Source: Methanogenium organophilum
GTDB lineage: Archaea > Halobacteriota > Methanomicrobia > Methanomicrobiales > Methanomicrobiaceae
NCBI RefSeq assembly: GCF_026684035.1
Contig: NZ_CP113361.1
Span: 372,001 to 436,000, forward strand
Direction: 5' to 3'
Length of the DNA: 64,000 nucleotides
Part shown: piece after piece, positions 26,744-34,953 of the stretch
Numbering within the stretch: position 1 is the stretch's first letter
Layout of the letters: every line of letters begins with the position of its first letter
The notes under the pieces: generated by a model
The model's input: only the letters and a program-made list of their open reading frames with translations
Told to the model about the DNA's origin: nothing
The model's database searches: none
Position numbers and translations under genes: made by a program

Positions 26744-27022
26744 ATGAAGGTGACGGTAAAGACATTTGCAACACTGCGTCAGTTTATCGACAAGGAATCA
26801 CGGGTAGACGTTGAACCCGGCACCACGACGGGGAAACTCCTGGAGATGCTTGTGGCAGCACACCCCGGCCTCAGAAACGAACTTTTTGATGAGACGGGTG
26901 AACTTCATAAATATGTGAACATCCTGAAGAACGGCAGGAATATTCATTTTATTGAGGGACTTGAAACCGTTCTTGAAGAAGATGATCTGATCGCCATCTT
27001 TCCCCCGTCAGGCGGTGGATAA
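26744..27022 (+). CDS. MoaD/ThiS-like ubiquitin-fold sulfur carrier
   Basis: A 92-residue beta-grasp protein: MKVTVKTFATLRQFID at the start, KYVNILKNGRNIHF in the middle, and EDDLIAIFPPSGGG at the C-terminus. The terminal Gly-Gly is the site activated by the E1 enzyme and turned into a thiocarboxylate. It therefore probably acts as the pterin dithiolene sulfur donor for the AOR cofactor. It is the last gene of the AOR operon, after a 14-bp gap. Preceded by GGAGCAGAAAG. Confidence 0.88.
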   Translation: MKVTVKTFATLRQFIDKESRVDVEPGTTTGKLLEMLVAAHPGLRNELFDETGELHKYVNILKNGRNIHFIEGLETVLEEDDLIAIFPPSGGG

Positions 27023-27133
27023 TCCCCAAACAGAGAACACCATCCTTTTGCCACCCTCCGTTTATTCCAGAGGAATTGTGGCGAATGGAAAAAAACTGCG
27101 AATCTGGAACACGGAAAAATCCCATTTTTTGCA

Positions 27134-27167
27134 TGTCCATATGCACAGATATATGCCCATATGAGTA
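27134..27167. promoter_or_regulatory. Two CATATG-type operator candidates upstream of the NifX gene
   Basis: TGTCCATATGCACA (27134-27147) and TGCCCATATGAGTA (27154-27167) are spaced 20 bp centre to centre, about two helical turns, and end 26 bp before the NifX-family start codon. They share the core of the sites at 5094 and 29667. Confidence 0.5.
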
Positions 27168-27193
27168 ATATTCATGTGTGGAGAGTATCCGCT

Positions 27194-27532
27194 ATGAAAG
27201 TATGTATCACATCAAAAGGAGATTCACCAGAATCTGCCGCAGAAAACCGCTTTGGAAGGACACCCTACTTTGTTGTCTATAACGATGAGACCGGAGAGGT
27301 CATTGAGACCATCAACAACGCAAGTGCAAATGACGCAAGCGGTGTCGGACCGAAGGTCGTCCAGATGCTTGTATCAAAGGGCGTCAACGTGGTTGTCACC
27401 GGACAGGTCGGCGGCAATGCCAACAAGGGACTTGAAGTGGCAGGCATCCCCACCTATGCATTTGGTGAGGCAAAGACAGTTGCAGATGCATATACTGCAT
27501 ACAAAGCAGGCACGCTGAAGCGTATCGTCTGA
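27194..27532 (+). CDS. NifX/NifB-type dinitrogenase cofactor-binding-domain protein
   Basis: A 112-residue single-domain protein: MKVCITSKGDSPES, RFGRTPYFVVYNDETGE, then KGVNVVVTGQVGGNANKGLEVAGI. This is the FeMo-cofactor-binding fold found in NifX, NafY and many archaeal stand-alone proteins. These small forms occur with MinD-ferredoxin ATPases in anaerobes and are thought to carry metal clusters; nitrogenase genes are not present here. I use ATG 27194; an upstream start at 27161 lies inside the operator sites. It is the first gene of a run through DUF134. Confidence 0.88.
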   Translation: MKVCITSKGDSPESAAENRFGRTPYFVVYNDETGEVIETINNASANDASGVGPKVVQMLVSKGVNVVVTGQVGGNANKGLEVAGIPTYAFGEAKTVADAYTAYKAGTLKRIV

Positions 27533-27559
27533 AAGGAGTGAAAATTCATTACCTCTGGT

Positions 27560-28411
27560 ATGAACATCGTTGTTGCCAGCGGAAAAGGCGGCACCGGGAA
27601 GACTATGGTCTCTGTGAACCTCGCATGGACCATCGCCCAGTCGGAGGAGATCACCCTCATTGACTGTGACGCAGAAGAACCGAATGTCCACCTCTTCTAT
27701 CCAGAAGACGAAAACGACGGTCCGGTGACGGTGAAGGTGCCGGAAGTGGACAGTGAAACGTGTACCCTCTGTGGTGCATGTGGGGAATTCTGCCGGTATG
27801 GAGCAATCTCAGTTCTCACAGACACCGTGATGTTTCAACCCCATCTCTGCCATTCATGCGGAGGATGCATGTTGTCCTGCCCGGTGGACGCGATAACAGA
27901 GGTGCCACGCAGGATTGGAATGATCACTCGCAGTCGGCCTTCATCCACACTCACCGTCATTTCAGGGATTCTGGACGAAGGAGAGATCGCTGCACCTGCT
28001 GTCATCAAGGCTGCAAAGGAAGCAGGAGAATGGGAAGGGGTCTCCGTCCTTGACGGTCCGCCCGGCAGTGCCTGCCCGGTCATTGAGACGATGGAAAGCG
28101 CAGATGTCTGCATCCTTGTCACCGAATCAACGCCCTCGGGGCTTGCTGATCTTAAGCGGGCCGCACGTCTCGCAGAAGCTCTGGGTGTCCCCGCAGGAGT
28201 TGTCATCAACCGGAGCGACGGCGAAGACGCCCCGACACTCGAATTCTGTGCAGAGGAAGGACTCCCGGTTCTCTTAACCATACCCTTTGACCGCGAAATA
28301 GCAGCAATACAAAACAGGGGTGCCATACTCTGCTCTGAGAAAGGAGAGTGGAGAGAGGCATTTTTCAAATTGTACGAGAATGCGCTTGCAATTGCAGGGG
28401 GCATACCATGA
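27560..28411 (+). CDS. MinD/Mrp-type P-loop ATPase with ferredoxin insert, copy 1
   Basis: A 283-residue ATPase with deviant Walker A GKGGTGKTMVSVNLA at residues ~8-22. An inserted ferredoxin domain carries two 4Fe-4S sets, CTLCGACGEFC and CHSCGGCMLSCP (residues ~70-115). GPPGSACPVIETM is the switch region. Family knowledge: paired MinD-ferredoxin ATPases sit next to NifX-like and DUF134/DUF5320 genes in many anaerobes and probably assemble or transfer metal clusters. The stop overlaps the start of the second copy (ATGA). Confidence 0.9.
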   Translation: MNIVVASGKGGTGKTMVSVNLAWTIAQSEEITLIDCDAEEPNVHLFYPEDENDGPVTVKVPEVDSETCTLCGACGEFCRYGAISVLTDTVMFQPHLCHSCGGCMLSCPVDAITEVPRRIGMITRSRPSSTLTVISGILDEGEIAAPAVIKAAKEAGEWEGVSVLDGPPGSACPVIETMESADVCILVTESTPSGLADLKRAARLAEALGVPAGVVINRSDGEDAPTLEFCAEEGLPVLLTIPFDREIAAIQNRGAILCSEKGEWREAFFKLYENALAIAGGIP

Positions 28412-29283
28412 AGACCATTGCAGTAATGAGCGGAAAAGGCGGTACCGGAAAGACTATGGTCGCCGCCGGTTTTTCGGTCTTTTCAGATGAAAAACTGCTT
28501 CTCGCGGACTGTGATGTCGATGCGGCAAATCTCAGCCTGCTCCTTGAGACGACAGACACCCAGTGCCGTCCATACATGGGGCTGGAGTGTGCGGTCATTG
28601 ATAAGAAACGGTGTGTTGGATGCGGGATCTGTGAAGTATACTGCCGGTTCAATGCAATCGGTCAGGGAGATGACGGAATATATCACGTCAACCCCCTGAA
28701 ATGTGAAGGATGTGGCGTATGCTCCATTGTCTGCAGAGAAGATGCAATTGAGATCATCGAACGCCAGAGCGGCGAGGTCTGCCATTCAGAGAGTCCTTAT
28801 GGGCATCTCTTCCACGCAGAACTCTTCCCCGGCTCCGGCACCAGCGGACGGCTGGTCTTCGAGGTTAAACAGGACGCACTGGGCGACAATACCCATGCAC
28901 CGGCATTTCTGATAGACGGCCCACCGGGAATTGGCTGCCCGGTGATCTCTGCCATCAGCGGTGTCGATGCCGTTGTCCTCGTGACAGAACCCGGCATCTC
29001 TGCCCTGCATGACCTCAGGCGCCTCGTCACCATCTGCAGACAGTTTGGCGTGCAGATGTTTTTGGTGCTCAACAAGGCCGATCTTGATGAAGAACGGGCG
29101 GAGGATGTCAGGAAATACTGTGCCGGCGAAGGCATCGAGATCCTCGGTACCATCCCCTTCGACCCGACCGTTATCGAAGCCGCCCGGCGTGGCAAGTCTG
29201 TCGCAGGGATGGAGACTCCTGCTGCAGTGAGCCTGAAAGAGGCGTGGAAGAGACTCACTGATGCGATGGAGATCTCACAATGA
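28408..29283 (+). CDS. MinD/Mrp-type P-loop ATPase with ferredoxin insert, copy 2
   Basis: A 291-residue paralogue of the preceding protein: GKGGTGKTMVAAGF, ferredoxin cysteines CVGCGICEVYC and CEGCGVCSIVC, and DGPPGIGCPVISAISG. The ATG at 28408 overlaps the copy 1 stop by four bases, so the two subunits are probably made in equal amounts and form a heterodimer. It ends in an ATGA overlap with the DUF134 gene. Divergence between the copies is substantial, so the duplication is old. Confidence 0.9.
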   Translation: MKTIAVMSGKGGTGKTMVAAGFSVFSDEKLLLADCDVDAANLSLLLETTDTQCRPYMGLECAVIDKKRCVGCGICEVYCRFNAIGQGDDGIYHVNPLKCEGCGVCSIVCREDAIEIIERQSGEVCHSESPYGHLFHAELFPGSGTSGRLVFEVKQDALGDNTHAPAFLIDGPPGIGCPVISAISGVDAVVLVTEPGISALHDLRRLVTICRQFGVQMFLVLNKADLDEERAEDVRKYCAGEGIEILGTIPFDPTVIEAARRGKSVAGMETPAAVSLKEAWKRLTDAMEISQ

Positions 29284-29663
29284 ATTATGGCGCCGGCAAA
29301 GGAAATCGTCGGCGTGGCCGGCCCCGGCGCGCCAGGATGATAGAGAATGAAGGTCTATGGCGCTGCTATGCCCCCTGCTGCGGCAGGGATGAGCGCACGC
29401 GTGAGGTAGTCTCTCTCCTCCCGGAGGAACTGGAAGCCTTCAGGCTGGTCGACAGCGAAGGGCTCGACCAGGAATCCGCTGCGGAACGGATGAACGTTTC
29501 ACGGCGCACTCTCTGGCGCGATGTTCATACCGCCCGCAGGAAAGTGGCTGATGCCCTCTCAGAAGGAAAGGTCATTGTCATCTCAGATTGTGGACAGAAC
29601 GACCAGGAGACATGTCACCTCTTGGATACACAGGATGAAACCCTGCCGCAACCGGAAGAATAA
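29280..29663 (+). CDS. DUF134 family HTH DNA-binding protein
   Basis: A 127-residue basic protein. It has an Arg/Gly-rich start, a Cys pair in CYAPCCGRDERTRE, and a helix-turn-helix of sigma-like type, LDQESAAERMNVSRRTLWRDVHTARRKVADAL. This is the DUF134 arrangement (acidic LLPEELEAFRLVD before the HTH). It is translated with the MinD ATPases (ATGA overlap). Position makes it the best candidate to bind the CATATG palindromes found directly after its stop codon, before the NifX gene and before modA-1; that is inference. Confidence 0.87.
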   Translation: MNYGAGKGNRRRGRPRRARMIENEGLWRCYAPCCGRDERTREVVSLLPEELEAFRLVDSEGLDQESAAERMNVSRRTLWRDVHTARRKVADALSEGKVIVISDCGQNDQETCHLLDTQDETLPQPEE

Positions 29664-29666
29664 ATA

Positions 29667-29720
29667 TGCACATATGAGCAATAATAGTCTGTCGAACCGG
29701 AATATTGCACATATGTGCAA
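29667..29720. promoter_or_regulatory. Pair of CATATG palindromes upstream of the DUF5320 gene
   Basis: TGCACATATGAGCA at 29667-29680 and the perfect 16-bp palindrome TTGCACATATGTGCAA at 29705-29720 are separated by 38-39 bp centre to centre. They lie between the DUF134 stop and the DUF5320 start (29751). An AATAAATAT sequence follows each or precedes it, possibly TATA elements. Confidence 0.6.
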
Positions 29721-29750
29721 TAAATATCCAGTTTAACAGGAGCTCTATAA

Positions 29751-29984
29751 ATGCCAGGATTTGACGGAACCGGACCCACCGGACGTGGGGCACGGACAGG
29801 CCGCAGCTTGGGGCGTTGCCCCCCTGCGGAAACAGTAGCACCGGAAGAAGGAGCGGCAGCCGAATCACAGGAGAATGTATTTCCTACACCAGCCTTCCCG
29901 TTGGGAAGAGGTGGAGGATTTGGGATGGGTCGGGGCAGAGGAGCCAGAGGCCGTGGCATGGGCCGTGGCTTCTGGCGCAGATAA
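29751..29984 (+). CDS. DUF5320 family small Gly/Arg-rich protein
   Basis: A 77-residue protein with the family start MPGFDGTGPTGRGARTGR, a Cys in LGRCPP, a short variable middle, and a C-terminal run of GRGRG/RGRGMGRG ending in FWRR. Proteins of this family accompany NifX-like and MinD-ferredoxin genes; the single Cys and Gly-rich tail suggest metal or nucleic-acid contact, but the role is unknown. It has its own promoter region with two palindromes, so it is probably regulated separately from the upstream operon. Confidence 0.85.
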   Translation: MPGFDGTGPTGRGARTGRSLGRCPPAETVAPEEGAAAESQENVFPTPAFPLGRGGGFGMGRGRGARGRGMGRGFWRR

Positions 29985-30282
29985 TCGGTTTAATGCACCA
30001 GGGAAGAGCCCAGCCTCTTCCGAATACCGATTATTGCAGAAATAATTCTGCATCCCCTCTATTCTTTTGAACCAGTTTTCTCAGTCCCGGTTTTAACAGG
30101 ACGTATTTAAAACACCATCCGCTAATTCAAACGGATCTGATGACATAAAGACAGAACAGCCGTTTTTCCGCTATTGCATAAACCCCAGTCGCCGGTACCT
30201 CCGAGTCATCCGGAGTATCTGCACAGACAGGGAGATACATCCCACACCATTAACAGGAAACACGTACCAGATACGTATATCA

Positions 30283-31116
30283 ATGAAACCACATGACCAG
30301 CAGATATTATTTATTGCCGTAATTTGTATTTTCGCGGGCATCATTGCCTGTCTCATCATCAACTCTTCCATGGCACAGGCAGCTACGGCACAACCCGGTG
30401 CAACAGAGACACACGACACACTCTATCAGGTATCCACCATCAACGCCCTCCTCCAGAGTGTCTATGATGGCACAACCCCCATATCAGAAGTCAGAAAACA
30501 TGGTGACACTGCCATCGGAACGATTGACGGACTTGACGGAGAGCTGATAGCAGTTGATGGTGACTATTATGTGATCCGTTCCGATGGCGTGGCATATCCG
30601 CTCGAAGATACGACAACAACACCGTTTGTCACCGCCACATTCTTTGAACCGGATATTACCACCCATGCCGAACACACCGCAAATATCAGCCAGTTTGAAG
30701 AACAACTCGAAGGAGGGCTCCCGTCTGCAAATATGGTCTACGCCATTCGTATTGTTGGCCCGTTTGATTATGTTAAGACACGAAGTATCCCGAAGCAGTC
30801 CCGCCCATATCCAAAACTTGCTGAAGCGGTAAAAGAACAGAACGTCTTTGAATTCTATAATGTCAGCGGAACCATTGTTGGATTCTGGTCACCGGAATTT
30901 ATTAATGGCCTCAATGTGCCGGGATACCATATCCACTTCATCACCGATGACCGCAACGCAGGCGGACATGTGCTTGACCTTCGGATGACTGGCAGGGACA
31001 TTGAAGTCGATATTACCCCCGACCTGTATGTCGTCCTTCCTACAGAGGGAGACTTCTATCATGTCAACCTCACCGAAGACCTGAGTTCAGCATTGGAATC
31101 TGTTGAGAAGAACTAA
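30283..31116 (+). CDS. Exported or membrane-anchored acetolactate decarboxylase
   Basis: A 277-residue protein. Residues ~7-28 form a signal anchor, followed by a short linker. From residue ~48 the sequence matches alpha-acetolactate decarboxylase (acetolactate to acetoin and CO2): VSTINALLQSVYDGTTPISEV, KHGDTAIGTIDGLDGELI and TATFFEPD. The zinc site is HIHFITDDRNAGGHVLDL, with three His. The catalytic Arg/Glu region lies near residues 70-90 and 245-255. The cytosolic enzyme is the textbook form, so export is notable, although some bacterial enzymes are secreted. It is single-gene. About 298 bp upstream hold only the DUF5320 3' flank and a promoter region. Confidence 0.88.
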   Translation: MKPHDQQILFIAVICIFAGIIACLIINSSMAQAATAQPGATETHDTLYQVSTINALLQSVYDGTTPISEVRKHGDTAIGTIDGLDGELIAVDGDYYVIRSDGVAYPLEDTTTTPFVTATFFEPDITTHAEHTANISQFEEQLEGGLPSANMVYAIRIVGPFDYVKTRSIPKQSRPYPKLAEAVKEQNVFEFYNVSGTIVGFWSPEFINGLNVPGYHIHFITDDRNAGGHVLDLRMTGRDIEVDITPDLYVVLPTEGDFYHVNLTEDLSSALESVEKN

Positions 31117-31387
31117 ACCTCTTTTTCAGGTCACCATCCGAATCGCCTAAACGTGCAAAATATTGAATACCGCATGTGTTCATCGATTTCCACAGTAAAA
31201 GAATACCCTTTTCTTACGCACTCAAATCAAAAACGACCGTATTCTGCCAGCAAAACCACCGGAACATGCTGGCGTCCGGACACGGTATACCGGCTGAGAA
31301 AAATGGTCCGCAGTATTCAAAAAAAAGACGTTCACATGCATGGAACTATCGAAAGAAGCGGTACCGCAGGCTCAGGGAGGGGGAAAA

Positions 31388-32227
31388 TTATTCTTCCATT
31401 TTGTTCGGCACCACATGCCCCGGAGGCGGAGGTGATATGCCCTGCCGGATAAGCTCACCCCATGCCCTCCGTGTCACCTCAGATCTGAACTCAAACTCTG
31501 AACGGAGATCATTGACATACCCCCTGGCACGGATTCTCCGGTAAAAGGGAAAGTCCTGCATAAGAACCGTATACGGCCTTGTGGAGGAGATATATACATA
31601 TTTGGAGGTGATGAGAGCATCTTTGAGAATATCCATCGCCAAATCGGCATCTGAGCGGGGATCAATGAAAATGTCAATTGTCACCATCATTTCAGTTTTT
31701 CCAGCGTTCTGACTTGCTGTAGCTTCCTGAAAGATGGCATAATTCGGGATGGAGACAACCGAATCGTCCGGTGTTACAACGCGGGTTGCCCGCAGGCCTA
31801 TATCAGTGACCTCACCGTAGGTGCCACTCACCTCTATCTTGTCACCAATCTGGTAGGGTCGTTCAAACGCGATGACAATACCCCCGATGATATCAGCAAA
31901 GATATCCTTGAGTCCAAAACCAATTGCAGCGCCAAACAGACCGGAAAACAGGGCAAGTTCGGGGAGTCCGGGATCAAAAATGGTCAGGATAATGAAATAC
32001 ACCGCTGAGACATAGACGATAATCTTCAGAAGAGGAATAACCATCGTGACTGTTATGCGGTATCTTCCGGCACTCTCAGATATCCTGCGTAACAGGAAAT
32101 CAGCGATTTTTACGATGAGATACGCACCAACCAGTATCAGAACGATGGTAATTATCTCGCCCATCTCAGGGATAGCCGATGCAATCTGTGAGGCATCGGT
32201 GCTGAGTGTTTCATTCAGAACCGCCAT
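31388..32227 (-). CDS. MscS-family mechanosensitive channel
   Basis: A 279-residue channel that opens on membrane tension. Three hydrophobic segments (~25-50, 65-90, 95-125) lead into the pore helix and gate GLFGAAIGFGLKDIFADIIGG. The beta domain follows (IAFERPYQIGDKIEVSGTYGEVTDIGLRAT), with VSIPNYAIF, then the C-terminal alpha/beta domain. The length is that of E. coli MscS. Its ATG directly follows the TAG stop of the upstream ATPase-like gene (TAGATG), so the two are translated together. Confidence 0.92.
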   Translation of the reverse strand: MAVLNETLSTDASQIASAIPEMGEIITIVLILVGAYLIVKIADFLLRRISESAGRYRITVTMVIPLLKIIVYVSAVYFIILTIFDPGLPELALFSGLFGAAIGFGLKDIFADIIGGIVIAFERPYQIGDKIEVSGTYGEVTDIGLRATRVVTPDDSVVSIPNYAIFQEATASQNAGKTEMMVTIDIFIDPRSDADLAMDILKDALITSKYVYISSTRPYTVLMQDFPFYRRIRARGYVNDLRSEFEFRSEVTRRAWGELIRQGISPPPPGHVVPNKMEE

Positions 32228-33262
32228 CTACCACACCATCCTGATACGTTTCAGATACCCTTTCACACAACCAAGTGCCTCGGGTTTGATCCCGAAATAT
32301 CCCTTCTTCTCAAACACAAGCCCCTGATGTGTCAACCGAAAGAGCGTTTGTTTCAGGTTAATCTCGGGCCCTGCGATCTCTGCCAGATCAACGATACTAA
32401 CCGACTCCATGGAAAGGATGATAGTGAGCAGGAATGATTCATTGATATCAAGACTGATTGCACAGGGAAGTTCCGGAATTTCTGCCACACGCAGAGTATT
32501 CCCGTCGAGAGAACCATCCCATATACGCTCGGCCACCCCATAATTGCCATCTGCTATCCGGATAATCTTATCAAATGCAATATCTTCTGCATCTTCCGGA
32601 TGTACTCCGGTTCTTTTACCCGACTCTCCGTTTCCCCCAAAAAGATGCGGTAGTGAAATGGAATATTGTTTTTCGCAAAAAGGGAGTTTCACTATCCGGG
32701 CAGAATCTGTGGAGAGCAAATCATTCCCGGAAGGTTCTCCCGCAACAAATTCTATTTCATCCGTATATCGCGACAGCATGAGTTTTTTCAGGGTTTTACT
32801 ATCAATTTCAGGAATAACAATAACAACCGGAAAGAATGTTTCAATATGCCGGGTGGCTTTGAGATATGACCAGGTAAAACTGTTCCACTGTGTGATAAAA
32901 AGACGCTCCGATGTTGAGAGATGATCAAGAAAGGCATCCACCATCGCAAACCCGCCAATTTTCCTCGTTGCAAGAAAATGGCAGTGATCCATCACCACAA
33001 TATCCTTGTGCCCGGTGATCTGCGTCAGAAAATCTCTGCCTTTCACGACTGAAAAAAAGGGAAGATGAATCACACGGTCAGAATACCGCCGCAGGAGCCC
33101 TTTCATCAGGACATCCTGACCGGCAAACGGATCTGCAATGACAGCGATATGAGCTGGTCGTTCATTTTCAAATGCATCAACGACAGCTGTGATCCGGTTC
33201 CATTCATCTTCATGGAGAATCGGATGAGAGAGATCAGCTGCAAAGTCCGGTTCACTGCCCAT
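32228..33262 (-). CDS. AAA/STAND-like ATPase with degenerate P-loop and C-terminal winged helix, coupled to MscS
   Basis: A 344-residue protein of no named family. Residues ~38-60 occupy the P-loop position (IAVIADPFAGQDVLMKGLL), but the GxxxxGKS/T pattern is degraded: no Lys follows the Gly. KDIVVMDHCHFL near residue 86 is a Walker B-like strand with Asp. A Cys-poor middle region and a winged-helix-like C-terminus (SLDINESFLLTIILSMESVSIVDLAEIAG, then LFRLTHQGLVFEKKGYFGI) follow. The architecture is like archaeal ATPase/wHTH proteins. Its stop touches the MscS start, so a function connected to the channel is likely. Confidence 0.6.
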   Translation of the reverse strand: MGSEPDFAADLSHPILHEDEWNRITAVVDAFENERPAHIAVIADPFAGQDVLMKGLLRRYSDRVIHLPFFSVVKGRDFLTQITGHKDIVVMDHCHFLATRKIGGFAMVDAFLDHLSTSERLFITQWNSFTWSYLKATRHIETFFPVVIVIPEIDSKTLKKLMLSRYTDEIEFVAGEPSGNDLLSTDSARIVKLPFCEKQYSISLPHLFGGNGESGKRTGVHPEDAEDIAFDKIIRIADGNYGVAERIWDGSLDGNTLRVAEIPELPCAISLDINESFLLTIILSMESVSIVDLAEIAGPEINLKQTLFRLTHQGLVFEKKGYFGIKPEALGCVKGYLKRIRMVW

Positions 33263-33304
33263 ATATCAGATAACGATAGCGAAGATTATATTCTTATGGT
33301 ATTA

Positions 33305-33988
33305 TTATTCCTCCACATGAGTCAGCCACGCCCGGAGACCACATGGATCATCGGTCACCCATCCGTCTGCACACGACGATCTGGCCCGCCGGTAGGCATC
33401 CGGAGCATTAAGGGTCCAGACGATCACAGAGAGTCCCTGCTGATGTGCCTCGCGAACCATCTCTGATGAGACCCTGTCGGTACGCGGGAGGATGGCATCC
33501 GCTCCCGCATCGCGGACGGGAGAAAAAGGATCACTGCAATCGGTAGAACAGATAAGCCCTGCCTTCACAGAGGGAAGCAGACGCTTTACTTTTCGGACGC
33601 TCTCCGGATGGAAGGAGACAATCCAGAGAGATACGGGATCATAATTACCAAGTATTGCACAGACAGCCTCTTCCGACCCCGGCTCTTTAATCTCGGTTAC
33701 GATACCACAGGACGGCAGACAGAGGTCACATACCTCCTGCAATGTCGGAACCGGGTGGCCGTCCCCCGCATCAAACTCCCGCAGTTTCAGCAGAGTCATG
33801 CTATCCACCGGCCCGCTGCCGTCTGTCGTGCGGTCAAGGGTGGCATCGTGCAGAACCACCGGGACGCCATCCTTCGTCAGATGTATATCAATCTCCACAA
33901 AATCAGCGCATTTCATCCCTTCTTTCAGAGCGGTGATGGTGTTCTCCGGAAAAACGGCACATGCCCCCCGGTGTCCGATGATAAACAT
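33305..33988 (-). CDS. Glycerophosphodiester phosphodiesterase
   Basis: A 227-residue GDPD of TIM-barrel type that hydrolyses glycerophosphodiesters, including those from lipid turnover. Motifs: GHRGACAVFPENT (catalytic His-Arg and Glu-Asn), FVEIDIHLTKDGVPVVLHD (metal-binding Glu-Asp and the second catalytic His), IVTEIKEPG (Glu, Lys) and SFHPESVRKVK. The C-terminal VWTLNAPDAYRRA and WVTDDP complete the barrel. No signal peptide, so it is cytoplasmic. It lies 42 bp downstream of the ATPase-MscS pair's start, in the same direction. Confidence 0.93.
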   Translation of the reverse strand: MFIIGHRGACAVFPENTITALKEGMKCADFVEIDIHLTKDGVPVVLHDATLDRTTDGSGPVDSMTLLKLREFDAGDGHPVPTLQEVCDLCLPSCGIVTEIKEPGSEEAVCAILGNYDPVSLWIVSFHPESVRKVKRLLPSVKAGLICSTDCSDPFSPVRDAGADAILPRTDRVSSEMVREAHQQGLSVIVWTLNAPDAYRRARSSCADGWVTDDPCGLRAWLTHVEE

Positions 33989-34312
33989 ATCATTCCCTCT
34001 GTGTTTTCAGGCAATATGAACCAAACGCCTGAAAATCGATTGGTAATCGCGGACAGATGATAAGAGAGAAAAAATGCGGGCATCATGTCGGGGACTGATT
34101 GTAGAGAACCGGAGAAAAAAGCGGCCAGACAGCGACAGTACATCCGGTAACCTCCGGAAGAATGTATTTCTGAAAACCAGAGAAAGCCTTCGGCTCATCA
34201 CCGGGGGGGGTTACAAATACGTTCCACACAAGCCGGTAACGCCTCTGCCGTGTTCGCCTGATGATATCCGCGATATCAGTGTCCCGGATACCAGAACGGC
34301 AAAAAAAGAAGA
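33989..34312. other. Intergenic region
   Basis: About 320 bp without a convincing gene; an 80-codon plus-strand frame lacks a ribosome binding site. A run of eight or more Gs near 34202-34210 is the only conspicuous local feature. Confidence 0.4.
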
Positions 34313-34573
34313 TTAGTATCTTCTGTATTCGGTACGCGGCCTCTGAGGACGTGCTTCATCAATTCTAAGAGTGCGGCCTTCAAATTCGGTCTCATTAAGA
34401 GCTTCCATTGCCTTCTCCGCCTCTTCTACATTGCCCATCTCGACGAACCCAAATCCTTTGCGCTCAATGACACGGACGTCCTTTACATCGCCAAAATCTT
34501 CGAATAATTCTCTCAGCTGAGCTTCGGTAACTGAATACGTAAGATTGCCAACGTACAATTTGCTGCTTTCCAT
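34313..34573 (-). CDS. Single-RRM RNA-binding protein
   Basis: An 86-residue RNA recognition motif: RNP2 is KLYVGNLTY near the N-terminus and RNP1 is RKGFGFVEM near residue 42, with the aromatic residues that stack RNA bases. The C-terminal 15 residues are Arg/Tyr-rich (RPQRPRTEYRRY). This resembles cyanobacterial Rbp-type and plant chloroplast RRM proteins. RRM proteins are rare in archaea but recur in Methanomicrobia, with probable roles in RNA folding or cold response. It is monocistronic; a TTATAT element lies about 20-25 bp before the start. Confidence 0.93.
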   Translation of the reverse strand: MESSKLYVGNLTYSVTEAQLRELFEDFGDVKDVRVIERKGFGFVEMGNVEEAEKAMEALNETEFEGRTLRIDEARPQRPRTEYRRY

Positions 34574-34953
34574 TTAAGTACTCCAATCTGAGATATAACC
34601 CAGATAGTATCTAACCTATTGGCTCTCATCTATTATATTATGTCGTGCCATAACCCGGTCCGACAATTTCGCAGGAAAAAGATACCGTGTGTGAATACTG
34701 ACAATGAGACGATGTATCTCACGGCATACCAATCATCAAAACCAACAGGGGTAATCAATACACACCATACTTCATTGATATTCACTCCAAAAATGATGTA
34801 ATACCGGCAATACCAATCGGAGATCGCTGCGGCATCATTATAGATCCCGCCCTCACTCTGATGAAAATTGAATCCGGTGCACATCAGGATTCTAAACCCC
34901 ATTCCAATAATAGATAAATATGATGAGCCCCACAGAGAGGCATGGTGAAAACG
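34574..34953. other. Intergenic region with divergent promoters
   Basis: About 380 bp between the RRM gene and the small two-repeat protein gene. An AATAATAGATAAATATGATG stretch near 34908-34927 is a likely TATA region for the latter. A 185-codon minus-strand frame crosses this stretch and the small gene; I read it as non-coding. Confidence 0.45.
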
